NCBI GenBank assembly: GCA_030613505.1
Contig: JAUWLW010000018.1
Span: 1 to 52,544, forward strand
Length of the DNA: 52,544 nucleotides
Direction of reading: 5' to 3'
From: Candidatus Zixiibacteriota bacterium
Lineage (GTDB): Bacteria; RBG-13-66-14; B26-G2; WVWN01
In this document: positions 26,801 to 34,760 of the stretch, one piece after another
Layout: each line of letters starts with the position of its first letter
Position numbering within the stretch: the stretch's first letter is position 1
The notes under the pieces: generated by a model
The model's input: the letters and a program-made list of their open reading frames with translations, nothing else
Databases searched by the model: none
What the model was told of the DNA's origin: nothing
Program-made: the position numbers and the translations under genes

Positions 26801-27283
26801 ATGGCGGACAAGGCGAAGATTTTCGCGGGACTTTTGCCGGAACTCGAGGCGACGCTCAGGGGAGGCGCCACGAGGGACGGGAAGTTGCAGCGCGTGTGCG
26901 ACCTCCTCAAGGCCGAGGTGCCCTATTTCGACTGGGTCGGTTTCTACATTACCGATCCCGAGAAGCCGGACGACCTCGTCCTGGGGCCGTACAACGGCGC
27001 GCCCACCGAGCACGTGCGCATTTCCGTGGGCACCGGCATCTGCGGCCGCGCGGCGCAAACGCGGCGCATGTTCGTCATCCAGGACGTCTCCAAAGAGACC
27101 AACTACCTGGCTTGCAACCCGGACGTCAAAGCCGAGATCGTTTTACCCATCCTGGTCGGCGGCGGCGTGTGGGGCGAGCTCGACATCGACTCCCATACCC
27201 CCTCGCCGTTCTCGAGCGACGACGGCGAGTTTCTGGGGAAAGTGTGCTCGCTCGTGGCCGAAATGGTACGCAACGAAGGCTGA
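26801..27283 (+). CDS. GAF-domain protein, free-methionine-(R)-sulfoxide-reductase-like
   Basis: A 160-residue single GAF domain resembling fRMsr (E. coli YebR), which reduces free methionine-R-sulfoxide. Matching text: FDWVGFYITD, LVLGPYNGAP, VGTGICGRAA, NYLACNPDVKAEIVLPI and GELDIDSHTP. Of the three cysteines used in E. coli, those aligned with C94 and C118 are present (C81, C105), while the C84 position is His (H71). It may still be active with two cysteines, or be a non-catalytic relative. The neighbourhood supports oxidative-damage repair. Confidence 0.82.
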   Translation: MADKAKIFAGLLPELEATLRGGATRDGKLQRVCDLLKAEVPYFDWVGFYITDPEKPDDLVLGPYNGAPTEHVRISVGTGICGRAAQTRRMFVIQDVSKETNYLACNPDVKAEIVLPILVGGGVWGELDIDSHTPSPFSSDDGEFLGKVCSLVAEMVRNEG

Positions 27284-27311
27284 CCGTTTCCCCTGACAAG
27301 GCGGTGGCGTT

Positions 27312-28502
27312 ATGGTAATAGAAATAGTCGAGAACGTTTACTGGGTCGGCGTCGTGGATTGGGCCTTGCGCCACTTCCACGGCTACGAGCTATCCACTCC
27401 CCGCGGCTCGACGTACAACTCCTACCTCATAAGAGACGAGAAGACGGTCCTGGTCGATACGGTGTGGGGGCCCTTCGCCGACGACTTCGTCGCCAACGTC
27501 CGCGACGTCGTCGACCCGGCGACAATAGATATCGTCGTGGCGAACCACGCCGAGGCCGACCACTCCGGCGGCCTGCCCGCTATAATGCGCCACTGCCCCG
27601 ACGCGACGGTAATCGTCTCGAAGCGGGGCGCCGAGAGCATCCCCGGCCACTACCACCAGGACTGGAATTTCAAGGTCGTCGGCACGGGCGACAAGGTAAA
27701 TATAGGCAAGCACGAATTAATATTCGTAGAGGCGCCCATGCTCCACTGGCCCGACAGCATGTTTACGTATCTTACCGGTAAGAACCTATTGATGCCCAAC
27801 GACGCCTTCGGCCAGCACTACGCCACCGCTCGGCGGTTCAACGACGAGGTCGACCAGGGAGAGCTGTACGAGGAGGCGCTGCGGTACTACGCCAACATCC
27901 TCACGCCGTTCAGCGATTTCGTAATAAAGAAGATCGACGAGGTCCTGGCGCTCGGCCTTCCCGTCGACATTATAGCGCCGAGTCACGGCGTCATCTGGCG
28001 CGACGAGCCGCTGCAGATCGTCGAGAAATATAAGGAGTGGGCCGCGCAGGAGGGCGAAGAGCAAGCGGTCATCCTATACGATACGATGTGGCAGGGTACG
28101 CGGCATATGGCGGAGGCGGTCGGCGCGGGCCTGGTCGCGGAGGACGTGCCGTACAAGATCTTCTACGCACCGGTTGCGGACCGCAACCTGGTCCTGACGG
28201 AGATATTCCGCGCCAAGGCGCTAGTCGTCGGCTCGCCCACGGTGAACCGCGGCTACATCTCGACGCTCGGGACGTACATGGAGGACCTGCGCGGCCTGGG
28301 CTTCAAGAATAAAATCGGCGCCGCCTTCGGCTCGTACGGCTGGAGCGGCGAGGCGGTTAAGATGCTGGAGGAACATCTCGAGCGGTGTAAGATAAAGGTG
28401 GCGGCGCCCGGCGTGCGCGCCAAGTGGCAGCCTACCGCTGACGACCTTGCCGCGTGCGCGGAGCTGGGCCGGGCCGTCGCTCGAGCCGTAAAAGGGGCGT
28501 AG
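27312..28502 (+). CDS. fprA: Flavodiiron protein (FprA-type oxygen/NO reductase)
   Basis: A 396-residue A-type flavoprotein that reduces oxygen to water, or nitric oxide to nitrous oxide, in anaerobes. The N-terminal beta-lactamase-like domain holds the diiron site, with H79, E81, D83 and H84 in [22 protein letters not shown] and PSHGVIWR follow. A flavodoxin domain starts near residue 253 ([19 protein letters not shown]). The next gene, one base later, is hrb, its known electron donor in Moorella. Confidence 0.96.
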   Translation: MVIEIVENVYWVGVVDWALRHFHGYELSTPRGSTYNSYLIRDEKTVLVDTVWGPFADDFVANVRDVVDPATIDIVVANHAEADHSGGLPAIMRHCPDATVIVSKRGAESIPGHYHQDWNFKVVGTGDKVNIGKHELIFVEAPMLHWPDSMFTYLTGKNLLMPNDAFGQHYATARRFNDEVDQGELYEEALRYYANILTPFSDFVIKKIDEVLALGLPVDIIAPSHGVIWRDEPLQIVEKYKEWAAQEGEEQAVILYDTMWQGTRHMAEAVGAGLVAEDVPYKIFYAPVADRNLVLTEIFRAKALVVGSPTVNRGYISTLGTYMEDLRGLGFKNKIGAAFGSYGWSGEAVKMLEEHLERCKIKVAAPGVRAKWQPTADDLAACAELGRAVARAVKGA

Positions 28503-28503
28503 C

Positions 28504-29214
28504 GTGTCGGCTGCGTATAATTCGCAGTGCCTTTTTAATTTGACGTGCGGCCTGTACGTCGTGACGTCGTGCGCCGACGGGAAGGCCAACGGCCAAATAG
28601 CCAACACCGTCTTCCAGGTTACGGCGGACCCGGCGCGTATCGCCGTCAGCCTTAACAAGGAGAACCTGACCCACGAGTACGTATCGCGCAGCGGCGTCTT
28701 CGGCGTCTCGGTACTGGATAAGGAGACGCCGATGCCGTTCATCGGCCTGTTCGGCTTCAAGTCGGGCCGCGACGTCGACAAGCTGGCCGAGGTGGAACAC
28801 AAGGAGGGCTTGAGCGGTTGCCCCGTCGTCACGGAGAACGCCCTCGCCGTAATCGAGGCCAGGGTCGTCAGCACGCTCGACGTCGGGACCCATACCATCT
28901 TCGTCGGCGACGTCGTCGCGGGCGAAGTGATTCGCGACGGCGAACCCCTTACGTACGCCTACTACCGCGACGCCAAGAAAGGTAAAGCCCCCAAGGCGGC
29001 GCCCACGTACCACGGCCCGCCGCCGGCGGCAGCGAAAGAGAGGAACGACGTCAAGATGCAAAAGTACGTGTGCCAGGTATGCGGTTACGTCTACGACCCG
29101 GCCGTCGGCGACCCGGATAGCGGCGTCGCGCCGGGGACGGCCTTCGAGAATTTACCCGACGACTGGGTATGCCCGGTGTGCGGCGCGGCGAAGGACCAAT
29201 TCGAGCCGGAGTAA
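28504..29214 (+). CDS. hrb: High-molecular-weight rubredoxin (flavin reductase-rubredoxin fusion)
   Basis: A 236-residue fusion, from GTG 28504. Residues 1 to about 160 are a flavin-reductase-like FMN domain ([38 protein letters not shown]). A Pro/Ala/Lys linker follows, and residues 185-236 are a full rubredoxin ([22 protein letters not shown]). In Moorella thermoacetica Hrb passes electrons from NADH to FprA, and the fprA-hrb order here is the same. It could also supply desulfoferrodoxin and rubrerythrin. Confidence 0.94.
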   Translation: MSAAYNSQCLFNLTCGLYVVTSCADGKANGQIANTVFQVTADPARIAVSLNKENLTHEYVSRSGVFGVSVLDKETPMPFIGLFGFKSGRDVDKLAEVEHKEGLSGCPVVTENALAVIEARVVSTLDVGTHTIFVGDVVAGEVIRDGEPLTYAYYRDAKKGKAPKAAPTYHGPPPAAAKERNDVKMQKYVCQVCGYVYDPAVGDPDSGVAPGTAFENLPDDWVCPVCGAAKDQFEPE

Positions 29215-29237
29215 TAGGCCAAAGCGAGGCACGATTT

Positions 29238-29396
29238 ATGCAAAGGTACAAATGTCTGGCGTGCGAGTACGTATACGACCCGGCCGAGGGCGACCCGGAT
29301 AACGGCGTCGAGGCCGGGACGCCCTGGGAGGAGGTCCCGGACGATTGGGTATGCCCGTTATGCGGCGTCGGCAAGGACCTGTTCGAGGCGGAGTAG
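29238..29396 (+). CDS. Rubredoxin
   Basis: One-iron electron carrier, 52 residues, from ATG 29238. The two iron-binding Cys pairs are [10 protein letters not shown] and [12 protein letters not shown]. It closely resembles the rubredoxin domain of the preceding hrb (shared YVYDPA, GDPD.GV and PDDWVCP segments), suggesting duplication. It is the last gene of the defence island. Confidence 0.96.
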   Translation: MQRYKCLACEYVYDPAEGDPDNGVEAGTPWEEVPDDWVCPLCGVGKDLFEAE

Positions 29397-29435
29397 CGGC
29401 GCACATCCGGCTTTGGCCTTTAGCGTCGATTTTCT

Positions 29436-29464
29436 TTGACATTAAAGCGTTTTTATTATAAAAT
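29436..29464 (+). promoter_or_regulatory. Strong sigma-70-type promoter of ychF, apparently leaderless
   Basis: TTGACA (29436-29441), exactly 17 bases, TAAAAT (29459-29464). Only six bases lie between the -10 and the ATG at 29471, so transcription should start at or next to the start codon. No ribosome-binding site could then exist on the transcript. Confidence 0.8.
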
Positions 29465-29470
29465 CCCGCG

Positions 29471-30574
29471 ATGGACATAGGCCTGTTAGGCCTGCCGAAT
29501 GTCGGCAAGTCCACGCTCTTTAACGTTTTGACCGGTTGCGGCGCGGCGGTAGGTCCCTACCCTTTTACCACCGTCGAGCCCAATAAGGCCGTGCTGCCGG
29601 TCCCCGACCCCCGGCTCGAAGAATTGGCCGCGCTGGTGGGCGCCGAGGAATTCCGGCCCGCCCGCTTGCGTGTCGTCGATATTGCGGGCCTGGTCGAGGG
29701 CGCGCACGAAGGCCTCGGCCTGGGCAACCGCTTCCTGGCACACGTCCGCGAGATGGACGCGTTATTCTACGTCGTCCGCCTCTTCGCGGACGCGGACGTG
29801 GCCTTCGCCGGCCGCAAGGAAGCGCCGGCCTCGCTCGACGGCGCCGGCGACGTCGAGACGTTGACGGCGGAGCTCGCGCTCGCGGACCTGGCGACGCTCG
29901 AGCGCCGCCTCGAGAAGGCGGAGCGGGCGGCGAAGGGCAAGAAAGAGGAAGGCCGCGAGCCCGCCGCGCTCGAGAGGTTGCGCGCGGCGCTGGACGAGGC
30001 GACGCCGGTGCGAGCGCTGGACCTGGCCGACGACGAACGGCGGTTGGCGCGGGAGCTGTTCCTGCTCACGGCCAAGGCCGCAGTCTACGTAGGCAACCTG
30101 GGCCAACCCGGGCGAGGCGAGGAGGAAGAGGCCTTCGCCGCGCTCGAGCGCCGCGGCGCGGCCGACGCGACGCGCGCCGTGGCGGTGTACGGAAAGTTGG
30201 AGGAGGAGTTCTCCCGGCTCGAGGCCGACGACGAGGCGTGCATGCGAGCCGAGTACGGCGTGACGTGCCGCGCGCGCGACGAGCTGCTCGCCGCCGGCGC
30301 CGAGCTCCTGAGCCTGATTACGTTTTACACCGTCGAGGGGACCGTAACGAGCGCGTGGCAGGTCCCGGCGGGTACGACGGCGCGCGAGGGCGCGGCACGA
30401 ATCCATTCCGACCTCGCCGAGCATTTCATCCGCGCCGAGGTTATAGCCTCCGCCGATTTGTTGGGCGCGGGATCGCTCAAAGAAGCGCGGGCCGCCGGCC
30501 TCGTGCGCACCGAGGGCCCGGAATATGTAATCGCCGCCGGCGACGTCGTCACCATAAAGCATGGCGCGAAATGA
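29471..30574 (+). CDS. ychF: YchF/OLA1-family P-loop ATPase
   Basis: Obg-related translation-associated P-loop protein, 367 residues. GLPNVGKS at residues 7-14 is the P-loop; VDIAGLVEGAHEGLGLGNRF is the G3 region. The YchF coiled insertion follows (EKAERAAKGKKEEGREPAAL). A TGS-like C-terminus shows LITFYTVEGTVTSAWQVPAG and DLAEHFIRAEVI. Family members prefer ATP over GTP. It precedes the rpsF-ssb-rpsR-rplI genes and seems to be translated from a leaderless mRNA. Confidence 0.95.
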   Translation: MDIGLLGLPNVGKSTLFNVLTGCGAAVGPYPFTTVEPNKAVLPVPDPRLEELAALVGAEEFRPARLRVVDIAGLVEGAHEGLGLGNRFLAHVREMDALFYVVRLFADADVAFAGRKEAPASLDGAGDVETLTAELALADLATLERRLEKAERAAKGKKEEGREPAALERLRAALDEATPVRALDLADDERRLARELFLLTAKAAVYVGNLGQPGRGEEEEAFAALERRGAADATRAVAVYGKLEEEFSRLEADDEACMRAEYGVTCRARDELLAAGAELLSLITFYTVEGTVTSAWQVPAGTTAREGAARIHSDLAEHFIRAEVIASADLLGAGSLKEARAAGLVRTEGPEYVIAAGDVVTIKHGAK

Positions 30575-30598
30575 CGAAATTTCCAAGGAGGAGTGTAA

Positions 30599-30943
30599 TT
30601 GAAACCTTGTGAGATGTTAGTTATGATAAAGCCGGGTCTGGGCGACGAAGGCCTGGCGGCGTGCCGCGGGCGCCTCGACGGTTGGCTCGCGGAGAACGGC
30701 GCCAAGGTCGACGAAGTCTACGACCTGGGCGAGATGTCTCTCGTCTATCCGATCAAAAAGAACAGCCGGGGGCACTTCCTGTTGTTCTGGTTCGACGGCT
30801 CGGGCGAACTGCCCCAGGCCATGGCCCAGCGGATCCGCGTCGACGAGGAGATCCTGCGACATCTGCTGGTGCTGCGCCACCCGGCGGCCATCAAAACCGT
30901 GAAGCGCGCAAGCGAGGAGAGGGAAAATGGTAAGAGGCGTTAA
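30599..30943 (+). CDS. rpsF: 30S ribosomal protein S6
   Basis: Small-subunit platform protein S6, 114 residues, from TTG 30599 behind AAGGAGGAG. Family text: YEMLVMIKPG-like CEMLVMIKPGLGDEG, DLGEMSLVYPIKKNSRGHF, and IRVDEEILRHLLVLRHP. It pairs with S18, encoded two genes on. Its 3' end overlaps ssb by 17 bases. This is the standard S6-SSB-S18-L9 order. Confidence 0.95.
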   Translation: MKPCEMLVMIKPGLGDEGLAACRGRLDGWLAENGAKVDEVYDLGEMSLVYPIKKNSRGHFLLFWFDGSGELPQAMAQRIRVDEEILRHLLVLRHPAAIKTVKRASEERENGKRR

Positions 30944-31316
30944 CAGAATAGTCCTGATGGGAAACCTTACGGCGGACCCGGAGTTGCGGTATACGCCGCA
31001 GGGAACGGCGACGGCGAATTTCCGGCTCGCGGTGAACCGCGCGTACCGCGACGCCGACGGCGAGTTGAAGGAAGATGCGCAATTCTTCAACGTCGTGTCG
31101 TGGGCAAAAACGGCGGAGCTCTGCACCCAGTACTTGAACAAGGGCCGCGGCGTCTTGGTGGAAGGGCGGCTCAACGTCCGCGATTACGAAAAGGAAGGCG
31201 AGCGACGGTGGATTACCGAGATAGTCGCCAGCCGCGTCGTCTTCCTGGGCGGTCCGGCAGGCGGAGGAGGTGAGGACGGCGCCGCCGAACTCGGCGACGA
31301 CGTCCCCTTCTATTAG
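30927..31316 (+). CDS. ssb: Single-stranded DNA-binding protein
   Basis: SSB, 129 residues, coating single-stranded DNA in replication and repair. The OB-fold is clear: NRIVLMGNLTADPELRYTPQ, FFNVVSWAKTAELCTQYLNK and GVLVEGRLNVRDYE. A short Gly-rich linker leads to the C-terminus DDVPFY, the partner-binding tip (usual DDIPF). The linker is much shorter than in E. coli. It overlaps the rpsF 3' end. Confidence 0.95.
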   Translation: MVRGVNRIVLMGNLTADPELRYTPQGTATANFRLAVNRAYRDADGELKEDAQFFNVVSWAKTAELCTQYLNKGRGVLVEGRLNVRDYEKEGERRWITEIVASRVVFLGGPAGGGGEDGAAELGDDVPFY

Positions 31317-31365
31317 CCCCCGACGGTCGGCATCACGGAAGCAGCGAGGCGAACCGACGGCGAAA

Positions 31366-31599
31366 ATGAAAGGCCGCCGAGCGGTCAGAAAAAGGCATTG
31401 TCGGTTTTGCGCCGACAAGGTCGAATATATCGACTTCAAGGACATTCTCCTTATTCGGCGGTATATGAGCGACAAGGCCAAGATAAAGGCGCGGCGGGGC
31501 ACCGGCAATTGCTCGCAACATCAACAACAGTTGGCGCGGGCGATAAAGCGCGCGCGGTTTATGGGCTTATTACCTTACTTGCGAGAGCTGTACCGTTAG
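31366..31599 (+). CDS. rpsR: 30S ribosomal protein S18, zinc-type
   Basis: Small-subunit protein S18, 77 residues from ATG 31366. The longer in-frame extension to 31270 lies inside ssb and was trimmed. RHCRFCADKVEYIDFKD and RRGTGNCSQHQQQLARAIKR are family text. C12, C15, C49 and H52 can bind zinc, the less common C+ form, in line with S14, S4, L24 and L36 here. Confidence 0.94.
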   Translation: MKGRRAVRKRHCRFCADKVEYIDFKDILLIRRYMSDKAKIKARRGTGNCSQHQQQLARAIKRARFMGLLPYLRELYR

Positions 31600-31624
31600 G
31601 CGCAGCCGTATTCAGGTACCGTTT

Positions 31625-32074
31625 ATGGAGCTGATACTATTACAGGAAGTCGAGAAGCTCGGGCGCCGGGGCGCGAGCGTGAAGGTGGCGGACGGCTACG
31701 CCCGCAACTACCTTATCCCGCGGGGTTTGGCGGTCCCGGTGACGGATAAAAACAGGGCGGCGCTCGTGGCCGAACTGGAGCGCGTCGCGGGCAGCAAGAA
31801 GCGCCTCCGCGACGGGGCCCGGGAGGAGGCGGCGCGGCTGGCGGAAGTAGCGCTGAAGTTCGAAAAACTTTGCAACGAGAGCGGTGAGCTCTACGGCAGC
31901 GTAACGGCCGGCGAAATCGCGGCGGCGTTCGCCGAACGCGGCTTCGACGTCGACCGCAAGCTGGTGTCCTTCGACGAGCCCATATCGTACATCGGGATAT
32001 TTACGGTGCGGGTAAAGCTCGTCGAGGGCGTAGAGGCGCCGGTGTCCGTAACCGTCGTACGCCCGGAGGAGTAG
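31625..32074 (+). CDS. rplI: 50S ribosomal protein L9
   Basis: Large-subunit protein L9, 149 residues. The N-terminal domain MELILLQEVEKLGRRG and VKVADGYARNYLIPRGLAVP is typical, followed by the long helix and a C-terminal domain (LYGSVTAGEIAAAFAERGFD). It completes the S6-SSB-S18-L9 set and precedes dnaB by five bases. Confidence 0.95.
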   Translation: MELILLQEVEKLGRRGASVKVADGYARNYLIPRGLAVPVTDKNRAALVAELERVAGSKKRLRDGAREEAARLAEVALKFEKLCNESGELYGSVTAGEIAAAFAERGFDVDRKLVSFDEPISYIGIFTVRVKLVEGVEAPVSVTVVRPEE

Positions 32075-32079
32075 CGCCG

Positions 32080-33450
32080 ATGGCGAGGGCGCGGGAATAC
32101 CCGGCGAGCTTCGACGCGGAGCGAGCGGTGCTCGGGGCCATGATCCTGGACCGCGACGCCCTTCACGAGGGGCTGGAGCGGCTCGAGGACGATTCTTTTT
32201 TCGGGCCCAATCACCGCCACATCTACGCGGGTTTGCTCGATCTATTTAAGGGCGAGGCCGACGTGGACGTCGTCACGCTGGCCGACGCGCTCAAGCGCCG
32301 GGGGAAGTTGGAGGACGCGGGAGGCACGGCCTACCTGCTTTCCTTGGTCGAGGACATAACGACCGTCGCCTCTTTCTCGCACCACGTTAGGTTGCTCGAG
32401 GAGAAGTACGTACTCCGCTCGTTGATAGACGTTTCGGTCAACCTCGCCGAGCGGGCGAGCGGCGAACGCGAAGACCCGCACCTCCTGCTGGACGAGACGG
32501 AGGCCAAGGTTTTCTCGATCGCCGAGAGGCGGCTCAAGCAGGATTTCGTGCCGGTGGGCGACGTTGTTGGTGGGGTTTACGACGCCATCGAGGCGCGGGC
32601 GAAGAAGAAGGAGCACATCTCCGGCCTCGAGCCCGGCTATCTGGAGATCGACGACCTGACGGGGGGCTTCCAAAAACAAAACCTAATCATATTGGCGGCG
32701 CGTCCCAGCGTGGGGAAGACGTCGCTCGCGCTCAACGTGGCGCAGAACCTGGCGTTGGACCGCGGCGTGCCGGTGGCCATCTTCTCGCTCGAGATGTCGC
32801 GGGAGGCGCTGGCCCACCGGCTGTTGTGTTCGGTGGCCCGCGTCGACCTGAGCCTGGTGCGGTCCGGCCGGCTGTCGTCCATGATGTGGCAGCCGTTGAC
32901 GGAGGCCGTCAACCGGCTTTCCAGCGCGCCCATATTCGTCGACGACTCGCCGACCCTCAACGTGCTCGAGATGCGCGCCAAGGCCCGGCGGATAAAGGCT
33001 CGCCGCGACGTCCAGCTTATCGTCGTCGATTACCTCCAGATGGTACACGGGTACGGTCGGTACGAGAACCGCCAGACGGAGATAGCGGCGGTCTCTTCTT
33101 TCCTCAAGGCTTTGGCCAAGGAGCTCGACATCCCGGTGCTGGCGTGCGCCCAGCTCAGCCGGGCCGTGGAGCGGAGGGTTTCCGGCGAGCCGCAGCTCTC
33201 GGACCTGCGGGAGTCGGGCGCGCTCGAGCAGGACGCCGACGTCGTGATGTTCCTCCACCAACCGTCCGCCGACGGCGACGGCGAAGACCAACAATTCTCC
33301 GAAACGGACGTCATCGTCGCCAAGCAGCGTAACGGCCCTACGGGCCGGGTTAAATTGCTTTTCATTCGTAAGTACACCCGTTTCGAAAACGTGACGCGCC
33401 GGGACGAAGCGTTCGGCCCCGCCGTCTCGGGTGCGGAGGAGGCGTTTTAG
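32080..33450 (+). CDS. dnaB: Replicative DNA helicase DnaB
   Basis: Hexameric 5'-3' fork helicase, 456 residues. The N-terminal domain (about 5-110) shows PASFDAERAVLGAMILD and FFGPNHRHIYAGLLDL. The RecA-like domain follows, with Walker A AARPSVGKT near residues 206-214 and Walker B LIVVDYLQM. LSRAVERRVSGEPQLSDLRE is the DnaB signature region. No intein or insertion is seen. It is directly followed by alr. Confidence 0.96.
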   Translation: MARAREYPASFDAERAVLGAMILDRDALHEGLERLEDDSFFGPNHRHIYAGLLDLFKGEADVDVVTLADALKRRGKLEDAGGTAYLLSLVEDITTVASFSHHVRLLEEKYVLRSLIDVSVNLAERASGEREDPHLLLDETEAKVFSIAERRLKQDFVPVGDVVGGVYDAIEARAKKKEHISGLEPGYLEIDDLTGGFQKQNLIILAARPSVGKTSLALNVAQNLALDRGVPVAIFSLEMSREALAHRLLCSVARVDLSLVRSGRLSSMMWQPLTEAVNRLSSAPIFVDDSPTLNVLEMRAKARRIKARRDVQLIVVDYLQMVHGYGRYENRQTEIAAVSSFLKALAKELDIPVLACAQLSRAVERRVSGEPQLSDLRESGALEQDADVVMFLHQPSADGDGEDQQFSETDVIVAKQRNGPTGRVKLLFIRKYTRFENVTRRDEAFGPAVSGAEEAF

Positions 33451-33455
33451 CGGCC

Positions 33456-34715
33456 GTGACCGCCGAACGTCACAGCGTCGCCGCGGCGGACTCGCTTCGT
33501 AGCGGCACGAGCCCTGCGCCGGTCGACCGCCTCCCGGTGGCCGACCGCGACCTGTGGCAAAACCGCGTCTACGTCGACGTCGACGCCTTCGTCCGCAACG
33601 TGCGCGCCATTCGCGCCCACGTGGGCCGCCACCGGGAGCTTTTGGCGGTCGTCAAGGACGACGCTTACGGCCACGGCGCGGCCGAGCTGAGCCGCGTCGC
33701 CGTCGCCGAAGGGGTGGACGTTCTGGGCGTGGTGAACGTGGACGAGGCCCGGGCGCTGCGCGTGGCCGGCATAACGTCGGCCATACTCGTGCTGGGCATA
33801 ACGGCGCTGGCGGGCGCGGACGAAATCCCGCGGTGGGGGGCGAGCACCGTCCTGTGCCAGCTCGAGTTCGCCGAGGCGTTGGAGGCCGGGGCCCGAGAGG
33901 GCCGCCAACGCGTGCCGGTGTACGTAAAAGTGGATACCGGGATGGGCAGGTTGGGCATCGCGGCGCGCGACGTGCCGAGGTTTTGCGATCGCCTCCGCGA
34001 CTTCCCCCATCTTTCCCTCCAGGGACTGATAACGCACCTGCCGGACGCGGAGGATAAAGACTTCTCGGGGGGGCAGATAGAGGTTTTTAATAAACTCATC
34101 GGCGAGGTGCGGCGGCGGGGCCACGCCGTACCGCGCAACCACCTCGCCAATAGCGCCGCCATCCTCGAGCTGCCCGACGCGTACTTCAACATGGTGCGAG
34201 CCGGCATCATACTTTACGGCCTTTACCCGTCGGAGGGCGTCGCCCGGTCGGTCCCCCTCGAGCCCGTGATGACTTACCGGACGCCCGTAATATTTTCGAA
34301 AGAGGTGCGTCCCGGCGAAACCATTTCGTACAAGCGGATGTACGAGGCGAAAGAGAAGAGTACCATCGCCACGACGCCGCTCGGTTACCGCCACGGCTAT
34401 CCCAGACTGTTGTCCAACCGGGGCGAGGGCCTTTGGCGCGGCCGGCGGGTTCCGGTAGCGGGCGCGGTATGTATGGATATGACGATGTTCGACCTCGGCC
34501 CGAGTGCGCGGCCGCGGTTGGGGGAGGAGATCACGGTCTTGGGCCGCGACGGCGACGAGGAGATCACGGCCGACGAGCTCGCCGCCCACGCCGAGACGAT
34601 ATCGTACGAGGTAATTACGTCGCTGGGCATGAGGTCGCGACGCTATTACTTGCGGGGCGGGCTCCTCTATCCGGAGCCGCGGGAGAGGCGGGCCTTGAGC
34701 GGACAGTATTATTGA
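33456..34715 (+). CDS. alr: Alanine racemase
   Basis: PLP enzyme making D-alanine for peptidoglycan, 419 residues from GTG 33456, six bases after dnaB. PLP lysine is K67 in LLAVVKDDAYGHG (VKADAYGHG is usual). The C-terminal beta domain shows TIATTPLGYRHGYPR, where the usual motif is GYADGYPR. About 35 residues precede the normal start of the family, so a downstream GTG, for example the one in LPVADRD near residue 28, may be used instead. dnaB-alr adjacency occurs in other bacteria. Confidence 0.93.
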   Translation: MTAERHSVAAADSLRSGTSPAPVDRLPVADRDLWQNRVYVDVDAFVRNVRAIRAHVGRHRELLAVVKDDAYGHGAAELSRVAVAEGVDVLGVVNVDEARALRVAGITSAILVLGITALAGADEIPRWGASTVLCQLEFAEALEAGAREGRQRVPVYVKVDTGMGRLGIAARDVPRFCDRLRDFPHLSLQGLITHLPDAEDKDFSGGQIEVFNKLIGEVRRRGHAVPRNHLANSAAILELPDAYFNMVRAGIILYGLYPSEGVARSVPLEPVMTYRTPVIFSKEVRPGETISYKRMYEAKEKSTIATTPLGYRHGYPRLLSNRGEGLWRGRRVPVAGAVCMDMTMFDLGPSARPRLGEEITVLGRDGDEEITADELAAHAETISYEVITSLGMRSRRYYLRGGLLYPEPRERRALSGQYY

Positions 34716-34760
34716 GGAAGCGACCGCCCCTCCGCCTCCCGTCTCTATTCGGCCTTCGTT

